Source: Ampelomyces quisqualis (Eukaryota > Ascomycota > Dothideomycetes > Pleosporales > Phaeosphaeriaceae). From it: a stretch of 64,000 nt of DNA. Positions within the stretch are counted from its first letter, which is position 1, and every line of letters starts with the position of its first letter. The position numbers were made by a program, and so were the translations under genes. Location: positions 2,372,248-2,436,247 of the forward strand of contig JAGTXZ010000008.1 in assembly GCA_018398575.1 (NCBI GenBank). Direction: 5' to 3'. A model generated the notes under the pieces. It ran no database searches. It was not told the origin of the DNA and saw only the letters and a list, made by a program, of their open reading frames with translations. Positions 12,240-23,220 of this stretch are shown here, one piece after another.

Positions 12240-14171
12240 CTTAAGACAAGTATAAAAAGAACCTAAGGTATAAGAAATAATGCAGTAGCACACTTAGTTG
12301 CGTTTAGAAACAATGCCTAACGCTAAAGAGTAACTAATAGAGGGAATGCAAGGATACTGCAATAGACAGAGCCTAAGACTAAGAGCTTTAGTAAAGGGTA
12401 GAGAAAGAAGAAGATACTTATATCTATTCTATTAGCTAACCTGCAACTGCTCTAACTAGTTAATAGTAAGGATATAACTAGCAGTTAACTGTCCCTAAGA
12501 ACTAGATATAAGAAACCTAAATACTAATACCTAAGAACTAATGCAACAGTCTTACTAACTACTTAGAATAACCTAGAAATAGAGAGAGAAAGGTCTAGAA
12601 GCTTAGCGTTAACAGATTAATAGCTAAAGAATGCAAGAGGAAGAGCCTAGATTAACTCTAGAGATCTAGCTACTTAAGCTAGGCAATAGTTAGTTAAGAT
12701 ACAGTGTAATATAAATCTTTAGAAGGTCTAGAAAAACCTAAAGAAGAGGTATAGGATTCTAATACTTAGACTGCGCTAGACTACAAAGACTAGCAAGAAT
12801 AATAACATTTGCAATAGAAGTAGAGCTATAAGAACCTGCAAGCCTAAGACGTAGAGTATAACATCTATTCTAATGTATAAGTAGTATTAAGAAATATAAG
12901 ACTAGTTTTATAAAGTCTAAGCTTAGTAATAAGACAAAGAGCAGAGACTATAACAGAAAGTCTATTACTATAGAAATTGCTTACAGGCGCTACACAGAAA
13001 CTATAGCAAAGACACTATACGCTAAAGCCTACCTTTCTACTATTAGAAAGTGCAATAGTTGCTATTGCTAAATAATTAGTCTTAGCCTGTACCTTTGCGT
13101 TATACGTAGGCTTCTTACAGATGTTAGACTCTATTACATTAAAGTAATAGAGTAGCTTGTTAGTAGTGCAGAAAGCGTTACTAACATAAGAAACCTAAAA
13201 GCTTACGCTAGAGATTTGCATGTTATACTCTTTAGCCTAATTAAATGTTAGTAGAATATACATAACGCCTTAGGAAAACAAACTTTAACAGAAAAGAAAC
13301 AAATTAGAAAGAACTTATATTAGTGTAGAGCTACTGTACGCTAGCGCTAACATTATTAAGCTTGCAAATAATAGTGTTCTGCTTAATAAGAAGCTGCTAG
13401 AGAAGCTAGTAGATGTTTACTAAGACATTAACCTTGTTAACCTTACGCGTTAGACCCTAGTAGCTAGACTTGTTGCTACTGCAAGACTTTGCTTAAGCAG
13501 CTCTAAGCTTATTAATAAAGTTAGACTAGAGACTAGCAATTATATACTACGTTAACAGCTACTTAACCTTAGAATTGTAAGCGAGCGCGTTACAGAGTAA
13601 AATAACTACAATCTTAAGGTAATTGTTAATCTAAGAAGTAATTAGAATTAACTAAGAAAGTAAGAGAATATAGTAGTTAACTTACAGGCCTGCACGTAAT
13701 ATAAGCGTTCTTGCACTAAGAGCAGGTGCTTTTACTGCAAGTAATCTTGCACTTAGACTTATTACCTTTAAGCTAAGTAATAGCGTAGCCTAAACAACAT
13801 AGTAGGTTAAGCTTAGCTTTAATAATAATGTCTAGTCTGTCCTATTACTAGTTAGTAACATGCCTAGACCTAGCTTAGCGCCTTAGATATAAAACTTACA
13901 ATAGAAGAGTTAGCAGCACAACGCTTAGCTAGAGAACTGCAAAGAGTATATAGACTTAGCATCTTTGCAAATAGTAGCATAGGCGCAGAAGATGCGTAGG
14001 TTAATAAGAGAAGTAACGCGTAAGCAAGTGTGCAAAAGGCAAGGCTAGTGCAGTATACAGTACTACCTAAAAAGAGAAGTAAGAGTACAGAATAATAAAT
14101 CTAAGTAGAGTAATTTTTGTTTTAATAGTTGCGCAGGTCTAAGCGTACCTAGCGCTAGAGCAGGGGGATTA
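12240..14171 (+). pseudogene. Extra 3' region of element 1 with unknown coding remnant
   Basis: About 1.9 kb between the chromodomain and the 3' LTR reads as a degenerate + strand protein in several pieces, for example the Cys-rich SCTKSRCFYCK segment near 13,705-13,745. No domain is identified. Most Ty3/Gypsy elements end soon after the integrase/chromodomain, so this is additional cargo or an accessory ORF. The polypurine tract ends the region at 14,158-14,171. Confidence 0.5.
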
Positions 14172-14388
14172 TATAATAGGCTGCTGCCTAGTTAGTCCTT
14201 AGTTACAGAAAAACCTTAGCTCTCTAAACTAGAACACTAAAAACGCTCTAGACTAGAACACTAAAAATGTTCTAGACTAGAACACTAAAATCCTCTGGAC
14301 TATAAAAACCCTTTAGGTAGCAATTAGGATAGGACACAAATTTACGTCTTTATTTCCTAGCACCTACTCTTAGGGTCTGCCTCTTACA
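14172..14388 (+). repeat. 3' LTR of element 1
   Basis: 217 bp, starting TATAATAGGCTGC (original TG changed to TA) and ending CTCTTACA, followed by the CATAG target duplication. It is more heavily mutated at CCA/TGG sites than the 5' LTR. Confidence 0.93.
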
Positions 14389-15241
14389 CATAGTTTATAT
14401 AAGCTAATAAGAATTTTAGCCTAAACATTATATAGTACTGTTTAATTATCTACTAGGCCCTTTTAATTAGAATTAGGTCTAGTTTTAATATAGGTTCTCT
14501 TAGCCTCTAGCTTAATTACCTTATACTTTGCACTATATATAAGTAGTAAGTTAAGGTTATTAGTAAATATTTCTTTATTTAGCTGCTAGAAGTGCTGTTA
14601 GATATATATTAATGTAAACTACTTAGTTTTCTTACTTTCTTTGCTTTTAAACAGTGCAGCCTTAAGCTAGGCTAGTATTAGAAATGTTATAATACTCTAT
14701 AACTTAGCGCAGTTAAATATGCATGTGCTCTTAGCTTCTACGCTACTTAGCTCTTCTTATAGTAGAACCTTCTTGCATCTTATTATTGCGTTAGCTATAG
14801 TTAATTAGAAGTTATCTATTTAGCATAGCTAGTAGAACGTTAAGAAGTTGCTCTTAATGCCTAAAATCTTCTAGCCCTATAGGTCTTGCGTAACTAGAGT
14901 TTAACGCAGTATAAACCTTACTATAATCTTCTTTTCTAACGCTATAAGCGCTATATACTCTAGAGAATTAAGTACGTTTTTAACTTCTTCTTATACCTTA
15001 GATAAGCAGGTGTCCTAGCTCTTTACTATTACTAGGCCTGCTTTTTTCCTTGTCCCTCTTATATCTACAACTTTCTTAATACTTACGTATATAGAGTTAG
15101 CAGTAGTAAACAGTTTAGAACTATTAATATTATTCTTTTTACCTCTAAGATAGTACTAGTTTAAGAAGTTCTTATTGTCTTGCAGTCTACTAAGCGCTAG
15201 AAAGATAAAAATAAGTATCTTATAGAGACTCTTCTCTATTA
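14389..15241 (-). pseudogene. Spacer between the two LTR elements, decayed minus-strand ORF
   Basis: The minus strand reads as protein-like pieces between stops (for example RVYSAYSVRKEDYSKVYTAL, near 14,920-14,970). This is probably the other side of the ORF split by element 1. The family is unknown, and no repeat or RNA gene was seen. Confidence 0.35.
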
Positions 15242-15245
15242 GTAT

Positions 15246-15429
15246 TGTAGTAAAGTAATATAGGAAGTAAGTCTAAAGAACGCTTAAGGCACGGCTAAGA
15301 GCATAGATAAGATACAATAGCTAAAGGGCTATTAGAGAACAGAATAACCTACAATACACACCTAATAATAATATATTTAATTCTACATTAAATCTAATAG
15401 GCCTTAGAGGTAAATAACGCTCTACTACA
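15246..15429 (+). repeat. 5' LTR of element 2
   Basis: 184 bp with a 7-bp terminal inverted repeat (TGTAGTA/TACTACA). It is equal in length to the 3' LTR and differs at about a dozen sites, almost all transitions. Confidence 0.9.
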
Positions 15430-15639
15430 TATAGCAACTAATTATAACTCTAAATTCCTATTAGCCTAGGCCTTAGGAGGCTGCGTACCTACGCATACAC
15501 CTACGCTCTTCTATAGTCCTTGTAACCTAAGAATTGCAGAAACTTAACAGTCTAACAAGTGTTTAGCAAGCTGCTACAGTTCTCTTTAGAATATAATTAG
15601 TATCTATTCTAAGGACATAGAGTTAATACTCTAAGATTA

Positions 15640-18600
15640 GAGGAACAGAAAGTAGGATCTAAAGCAACGCCTATCTAAAGTACCTAGATTAGCTACTACT
15701 AGAACTAAGTTAGAAGAGGGATTAAGCAGACCCTAAAAAGCAGAGCAATAGCTAAAGAAGCAAGACGCAAGCTGTAGCTAAAGCTGTATTAGGCTAAGTA
15801 AAAGCGCAAAGTTATTGCGCCCTACTAAGCATGTAGTATACTAAAGAAGTTCTAGAGTACAGATAGCAGAAACAACTAAGAGCAGACTAAGAAAGACATT
15901 AAAACAAGTAGTTAGAAGGAAGAGAAAACTAACAATTGCTTAGACAGCAAGTATAAAGAAATTAGAAAACAATTAGTAGACTTTACAATAGAAGCGCTAT
16001 TAGACATTAGAAAAGCTTAAGCCTTTAGCTTTTTAGTAACTTTACACAAAGCAGTAACTTTAATCCTAGTCTTCTAGGCTATTGCTCTTCTTTAGTTTAT
16101 TTAAATAAGCTCTAACTACTATTTAGGCAGCCTACAAAAGCAATGTAGAGACAACACAAAACTGCTTAATAGTACATTAAGTTGTTAACGCCTTAAATAC
16201 TCTAACAGACAAGAAGCTCTACTACTAACGCCTATAGAGTTAATAAGAGAAGCTAGCGCAAATATAAGTAGTGCACTAGGGGAGCAGGCTAAACAGCTAT
16301 TAGAAGAGCACTCTAGGCGCAGAAGCACAGGCTAAGATAACTTAATGTTAAGGGCCTTTTAGATGCTAGCAGAGTCTCTTAACTAAGTGTAGCTTCTATT
16401 ATACACAATACAGTTACTGTTCTACCTAGCAGAGAACATGCTGTTGTTTAATAGTACTAACGTTACAGACTTTCTAGAGCGTTTTAAGGACTTCTTAAAG
16501 TACTATAGCTTTACAGACTAAATAATAATTAACAGACTAGTAGCCTACTGTAAGCTAAGACAGAGAACTATTATACAGGCGTCTAAAGAGTATGCAAAAG
16601 CCTAGGATAACTACTTGTAGAAAGAGCTCTGCAATAGCCTCTAACAACGCTTTAGAAATAATAACAAAGGTTAACAAGAAGAGCATGTAAAGTACTTTAA
16701 ACACTAGCTAAGTTAGTGCCAAATAAGATTAGACCTAAAGATTAGAGACTACCTGCAGGACTTTTAAATCTGCAGTAAAAGGTGTATTAAAGCAGGCACT
16801 ATTAATAAGAACTGTTGCAACTACTACCTTGTTAAGGGACTACTGCTCTAACACGCAACAAAGATCCTAGAGAAGTTTAGCCTAAAAACAAACACCCTAA
16901 AGGACTTTAAGTACAAAAAGATCTAAGACTATCTAGCAAAGTGCCTAGAAGTAGAGAAAGAAGTGCGTATGTTAAATCTAGCAGAAGCTATAAAAGCCTT
17001 TAAACTAGAGGTAGAGTTTAAAGTAAAACTAGTAGCTAAATAACTATTAGCCCTACTGCAGCAAAACAACTTTAAACCTAGAATTAAGCTAGAAATAAAC
17101 TTCTAACCTGCTACCCTTTAGTTGCTAACAAAAAGCACTTTATTTAGAAACTAGCGTAAGTAAGCTTCTTCTAGTGCAGCGCCTATAAAGAACAAAGTAA
17201 ATAACCTTATAGATAAGATGCTATAGCTTAGGCTTAACTAAATAACTATTAAGTAGCAGCTATAGAGCATGCAATAGACTCCTCGCGAAGCAGAGCTTAT
17301 AAACAATCTAGTTATTTATGCCTTAGTTTGCAAGCAAACTAAAGAGTAATTAGAAGCCCTGCAACTATATATACCTTAGCTAGCCCTACAAAACTAGAGC
17401 TATTAGAACTATAAGCAACAACAGTAAGCATAGAGAAATAATAACTATTAGCGCAACAGCTAGAACTATAGCTACTTAAACAACAATTAGAGTTACTAGT
17501 AGAGACGTCCTAGCAGAAAACTACTAAGTAGCTTTAGGATAAACTATTAGGTTTGTAATAAGACTAGGCATTTAAAGCAAAACTGCCTAACACTAAGAGG
17601 CTTTATTACTAACAGCTAGTGCTTTCTTAACAAACGTAACATGCTCTAATAGAAGACGCCTAATAATCTACAGGGTAGAGTTACTAGCCTTAGCAACGCA
17701 TAATAGGCTAATACTATCTTAGCTAAGATTAAGAAGCGCTTTCTAAAACGCAACGTTAACCTCCTTAAGGTTAAATCTAAATTTATAGGCAGACTTAGTC
17801 CTTCTATTCCTATTAAGAACAACGCAGTCTCTATACAGCTAGTACCTAATACCTTAGAAGCGCTGTTAGAAGCAAACTGTAACAAGTATTAGGACATATT
17901 AGACTGCCTTATAACTAAATCTAAGGAACTTCTTACTAACAGCAGCTTAGTATTAGCTGCAGTTATTAGCTAAAACTAAGTAAAACGCAGTAACAATTAA
18001 CCTGCATACAGTTAGGTTTAGGTTCAGAAGCTACCTTAGAAGCTAGTTAATAGAATCCTGCACTTAAAAGGCTACAGAAACAGAGATAACAGCTACTTTA
18101 TAAGCAAAAAGTTAGAGCAAGACTACTTAGTTTAATTCGCAAGCAATAAGAAATTAGGAGATATAGAAATAGAGAAAGTTACCTAACTAACTAAAAGGCT
18201 GTTAAAGCTTACCTACGCAGTAGAGTAAAAGAAAAAGAACCTAAAGAAGTAGCAGCTAGTCTAGAAGTTTAAGGCTAACGCCTAATTAGTTATCTAGCGC
18301 ATTCTTAACACCTTAGTTCTGTTACTGCTTAAGACTGTTATTAGCAACATGCTAGAGGTTAAGAAGAAGCTGTTCTAAGCAAGCTACACGCTAGCAGAGT
18401 TTAAAGACCTTTTAGTTGCCCTTACACGCTACACAACAGTTAAAAGCGCTAACAAAGACTTAGATAGAGACTAACCTACTATAAGAGCTAGCGTTAACTT
18501 ACTAACCTAGGGCTTACTCTTAGACTACGTGCTAGTTAAGGTAGTAAACAGAAAAGTAAGTAAGTGCTTTAGTATTAATGCTAAACACTAGTTAGACCTA

Positions 18601-19200
18601 GAGATTAGCTAGATTAAAAGGCACATCTAACGTAATAAAGAACTAGGCCTTAAGCTTACTGCTAACAAGGACTTTTGCAAGCCTACTTACTATTAGAGGG
18701 AGTATAATTAAGCCTTAGGCGTAGAGCACCTTAGGAGAGAATACTTAAAAGTACCTATTAACATTAAGGGGACCTAGTTTCTTAGCCTTATTAACTCTAG
18801 CGCAGAGCTTAACACTATAAAAAGAGAAACAGCAGAACAAGCTATGCTTCTAATTACGTCTCTGCTAAAGAGTATAAGAACTACAAAAATAGTAGTAGCA
18901 AACAGTTTAACTAAAGAGTTTTTAGGCATTGTATAGAAAGTACTTATTACTATTAGGAGGATTAAAATCTGCACTAGCTTCTTTATCCTTAAGGAGTGCA
19001 CAAACCTAATTATCCTAGGTAATTCCTTTCTAACAAACGCTTAAGCTAGAATTAAGTACGCTACTAATAGGCTAACCTACTGCCAAATCTTTAGCAAGAA
19101 TAGTAAACACAGTACAAGATTTGTTTACACAAGAGGTAATTAGATTAACGCGCTAGAACTCTACTCTAGGCTTCTTGTAGAAAACATTAGGAGAGTGTAA
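15640..19200 (+). pseudogene. gag and protease-region remnant of element 2
   Basis: The first part (15.7-16.3 kb) is Lys/Arg/Glu-rich and coiled-coil-like. From about 16,450 a typical fungal Ty3/Gypsy capsid segment can be read, beginning NVTDFLERFKDFLKYYSFTD, followed by charged helices to about 17,100. A later segment near 18,880-19,030 (TKIVVANSLTKEFLG ... LIILGNSFL) looks like the end of a retropepsin domain, whose ILGxxFL motif is usual. Capsid and protease segments share one frame, and the RT lies in the -1 frame. There are many stops. Confidence 0.65.
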
Positions 19201-20029
19201 TTGCTAGCGTTTTACTTCTATCTAAACCTATTGCACAGCTAGACTAGAACTATTAAATAAACTTAACACAGCTTTAAGTAGACTCTAATACTCTAAGTAA
19301 GGATTAGCTAGTAATAAAGTTAGCAACAGAGTAGCTCTAACAGAAATCTTTAATACTAATTATTCTCTTAGAAACACAGTTCTTCTAGTAGCTAGGTGTA
19401 GGCACTATAGGCGTAGGGCCTAACAGATCTATTATTATTAGTAACAGCAATAGAATGTACATGCTTGTTAGCAATAGCGTAGGCTACTACTCTTAAAATA
19501 TTATAGCAAGTGTTGTAAGGCAGCTCTCTTAGAGTCTTAGGATTAATATTAGTGCTAAGAGCTTCTAAGAGCAAGAGCTTAGTAAAACAACTAGCAAGAG
19601 GGGTTTACCTATTAAAGTAATAATAATTTAGCTAAAGCGCACAACTAATCTACAATTAAACAATATTTTCTTTAATATTAGCACTTTGCACAAGTAAAAA
19701 GCTTAAAAGGTCTAGCTAGTAGACAACTTAGGACAGACCCTAAGAGATATTAGTAGGTATAAAGATTAGAAAGAGCGCACGCGCATTTAACAGGTACTAA
19801 ATAAGAAAAACACTCTATTTTTAAGCTACTTTAAGCTATAATACGCAAAGTTCCCTAGAGGCATAAGGCTTACGCCTAAACGCCTGTTAAAGATAAAGAT
19901 CTTTCTAGACTTGCTTCTATAAGAACAAGCTATGCTAGAGAAGCTACTGTACTAACAGGAAGCTGCCTTAGCCTAGAACTTTAGTAAATTAGGACAGGTT
20001 AGCTATAAGGTAGTGCCCCTAATTAAAAT

Positions 20030-23000
20030 TAACACTGTTTCTTATAAGGCGTAGCAAGCTAATCAATTCCCTATTCCCTAAAAACTTAGAGAAGTAGTAG
20101 TTAAAATAGTACAGGAGTAGATTAACTAAGAGGCTCTTAAACTGTGCAGAAGTTAATACTAAAACCTATAGTTTCTGGTAGCTAAGAAAGACAAAGGATA
20201 TCAGCTTATTAACAACGCGTAAAAGATTAATAAGGTTATAATTTGCAACGCAAACCTACTACTTAATCTAGATAAATTTGCAGAAGATTTTGCTAGTTGC
20301 GTAATTATAAGCTTGCTTAATTTCTTCTTAGGATACAACTAAGTAGAGCTGCACAAGAACTCTTAAGATATAACAGCGTTCTATACACCTATTAGACTAG
20401 TACGCTAGTGCACACTGCCTATAGGTACAACAAATTTAGTTGCTGAATTTATACGCGTTATAACTAAAATATACTAAGATTACATCCTAGAGCGCTGCAG
20501 ACCTTACCTAGATAACATTTGTATTAAGAGACTAAAGTTCTACTACAATAGAATAGAGATTAAACTAGGTATTAGAAAGTACGTTGCAGAGCATCTCTGT
20601 AATATAGACGCTGTTCTAGCAGATATTAAGCGCGTAGAGGCTATAATATTAGGCTACAAATTAGACTTCTGTTATGTGTCTATAATTATAGTAGGCTATT
20701 GTGTTAACGCTGCTGGCTAGCATTCTAACTATAAGAAAATTAAGAAGATACTCTCCTAGCTGCTCTGCAGAGACTAAAAAGACGTTTAAATGTTTATTAG
20801 TATATACGTGTATTACAGAGTGTAGATTAAGCATTTTAACATTATTTTAGAACTGCTATTCTGCCTGCTGCGCAAAAATGCGCTCTTTAAGTAGTCCTTA
20901 GAACAGTAGGGCGCAATAGATAAATTAAAGCGCGCGCTATATTCTACGCTAGCGCTTGTCTTTATCTCTTATAACAAGCTATTACTCTTAATTATTATAT
21001 TTGTTAATAGTAGTTAAAAGGGTTAGGGCGCAGTTCTTATGCAGCTAGATCTAAAGAGTTATTAGTACTCTATTTGGTACAAAAGTAGAGTTTAGTCTAA
21101 GTCTAAACAAAATTAAGACTTAGGAAAATACAAATGCAAAGCCTTACTCTTAGCGCTAAAGAAGTTTTAGACCTACTTGTATAGAGTAGAGTTTGTTATA
21201 GAAACAGACGCAAAGATACTAGTTGTACAGCTTTAGTAAAGTGCAACTAACTTGCTAGGAGCTCTTGTTACGCAGTAGCTAGCGCTTCTTAATATATAGA
21301 AATTTAATATAGTCTATATTAAAGGCAAGAGAAACGTAGTAGCTAACGCCTTTTTAAGAAGACCTAAGAAACTAGGGTAAGAGCTACCTAATAAGCTAGA
21401 GGAAGACATTAAAGACTTTATTAACGCTTATATAAATTTAGTACAGCTTGCTATTGCCTTATACCTGCGCATAGCTAACCTACGTTATAGCAGCTGTAAA
21501 GCTAATCTTAGCTTTAAAGACTAACTATTAGATAAAGCTTATAGCAAAGAATCTTAGGCTTAGGCTTGTTAGATTCTATTCTACTGTTAGCCTAATAGTC
21601 TTTTAAGAGCTAAAATAAAAAAGTTTACAAGGAGAGCGCTTAAATTAACAGTAAGAGAAAGGCATCTGTTCTTAATACTAACTAGAAAGCGCCTACTACA
21701 GCAAATTGTAGACAAACCTAATAAACGTTTAGCTATTATTAAAGCTATGCATAATAAAGCAGGACACTGTAGAAAGAAAGGCACATAGCGTAAAGTGTAG
21801 GCGCGTTATTATTAGAAAGGACAATATAAGGATGTTAAGTCTTACGTTAAGTTATACCTAAAGTGTTAAGTACATGCCTTAGCAACAGTTTAAGAAGAAC
21901 TCTAGCTAATAACCTTTCTAACAATACCCTTTGGCTAGATATCTATAAACGTAGTATACATACCTCTAGCTAGAGGCAAGAAGTTTCTTGTAGTAGCCTA
22001 ATATACTACAACGCAGTAGGCTAAAGCTAAAGCCCTATTAAACGCAGACTTAGCATCTATTGTTAAGTTTCTAAAACAAAAAGTCTTCTGCTAATAGAGC
22101 CTACTACTTAAAATTTTAGTTAATAAAGGCCCTAAAAACAAGCATCTACTAATTAACCTGCAATAGCAATTTAGAATCTGTAGAGTAGTAGCTAGCGCCT
22201 ATTATCTACAAGGTTAAGGCTTAATTAAACAAGAACACGCGCTAATAGTAGATGCTTTAAAGAAGCTTAGCAGGATATAGGTTAACTACTTAGACTGCGT
22301 TCTGTAGGCTAATTAGACTAGTGTTAAGCGTGCAACTAGAGAGACTCTAGCGTTTCTTATATATAGTTGTAAGCACGTACTGCCTATTAAATTGTGTATA
22401 CTAACCTAGCAGACTCTGCTCTAGAAAGAAGTAACTAATACTGCTTTGCTCTTAGCTATAAAGGCTTGTTAATTTAAAAAGAGAGATATTAGGTTGCAAG
22501 AGTCTATTGCTAGAACAGTCTGACTAAGAAACAACAACAAGAACTACTTTAATAAGAACAGAGTTACTAGAGTAGACAAACTAAACGTTAGCAACTTAGT
22601 TTTGCTTAGGGATTTCTACTACAACAACAACTGATTAGTGCTTAGTAAGTTTCTTCTAAAATAGCAGAAGCTATTTAGAATACATAAAGTTAGAGAGAAA
22701 GAGTAGTACAACCTTAAGAAGCTTAATAGAGCACTGTTTTAAAGCTATACGCTAGGCAACAGGTTAAAGAAGTTCTATTAGCGCACTAAAATAGAACTAA
22801 AGCTTATTAACAAGAACCTATCTACTAACAAGACTAAAGACTAGGCGCTCTCTAGCTATAGGCAGGATATCCTACAACTAGTAGAAGAATTAGTAGCGCG
22901 CTAGTGTTCTAAGAGGCTTAAGAACGCTACTAAGGTAGATAAGAATAAAAATTTAGATTTAGAATAATTAGCAGAGACGCGCTAAAGAGCTGTTGAAGTG

Positions 23001-23220
23001 CGTATTATTAAAAACCTAAACTTTAACAGATCTAAATACAAAGTTGTTAGAATAGCTTTAAAGCATCTATAAGAACAAAAATAGATAGCAAAGGAAGGTA
23101 CGCAATAGACGTAGTTTACAGTAATCCTACTAGCTATTAAAAGTAACACTGTTAAGACAAGCCTATACATTTGCTATTTAGAAGCTATATTAGCGCTACG
23201 CTATAAGGCATGTAAGCCTA
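20030..23220 (+). pseudogene. RT-RNase H-integrase remnant of element 2
   Basis: The RT reads LVAKKDKGYQLINNA..INK, then a TAFYTPIRLVR segment, and PYLDNICIK at 20,502-20,525, where the second Asp of the catalytic LDD is Asn. RNase H with a QLDLKSYWYS-like start and the VIETDAK motif lies near 21,190-21,220. Integrase: the zinc-binding HHCC module begins MHNKAGHCRKKGT (21,747 on); the first Cys of the CxxC pair is TAC (Tyr) at 21,855 and the second (21,864) is kept. The C-terminal barrel reads NNN.LVLSKFL, then KLFRIHKVREK and GNRLKKFY (22,620-22,780). The frame is constant from the RT to the integrase zinc module. Confidence 0.82.

Larger units (their letters stand above)
6542..14388 (+). 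mobile_element. Complete Ty3/Gypsy chromovirus LTR retrotransposon (7,847 bp), inactivated
   Basis: Two 217-bp LTRs (6,542-6,758 and 14,172-14,388) have identical length, TG...CA ends (TG mutated to TA in the 3' copy) and about a dozen differences, all transitions. The 5-bp target duplication CATAG flanks the element (6,537-6,541 and 14,389-14,393). A polypurine tract (GAGCAGGGGGATT) sits directly before the 3' LTR. The internal order is Gag with a zinc knuckle, then reverse transcriptase, RNase H, integrase and chromodomain, the standard order of a Ty3/Gypsy chromovirus. A further ~1.9 kb lies between the chromodomain and the 3' LTR. All reading frames carry many TAG/TAA codons, so the element is dead. 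Confidence 0.92.

Noticed and set aside
7602..23170. Short minus-strand open frames (60-86 codons) within the two LTR elements before about 23.2 kb
   Set aside because: They lie antisense to recognisable gag/pol remnants and have Leu/Ser/Tyr-rich shadow composition.
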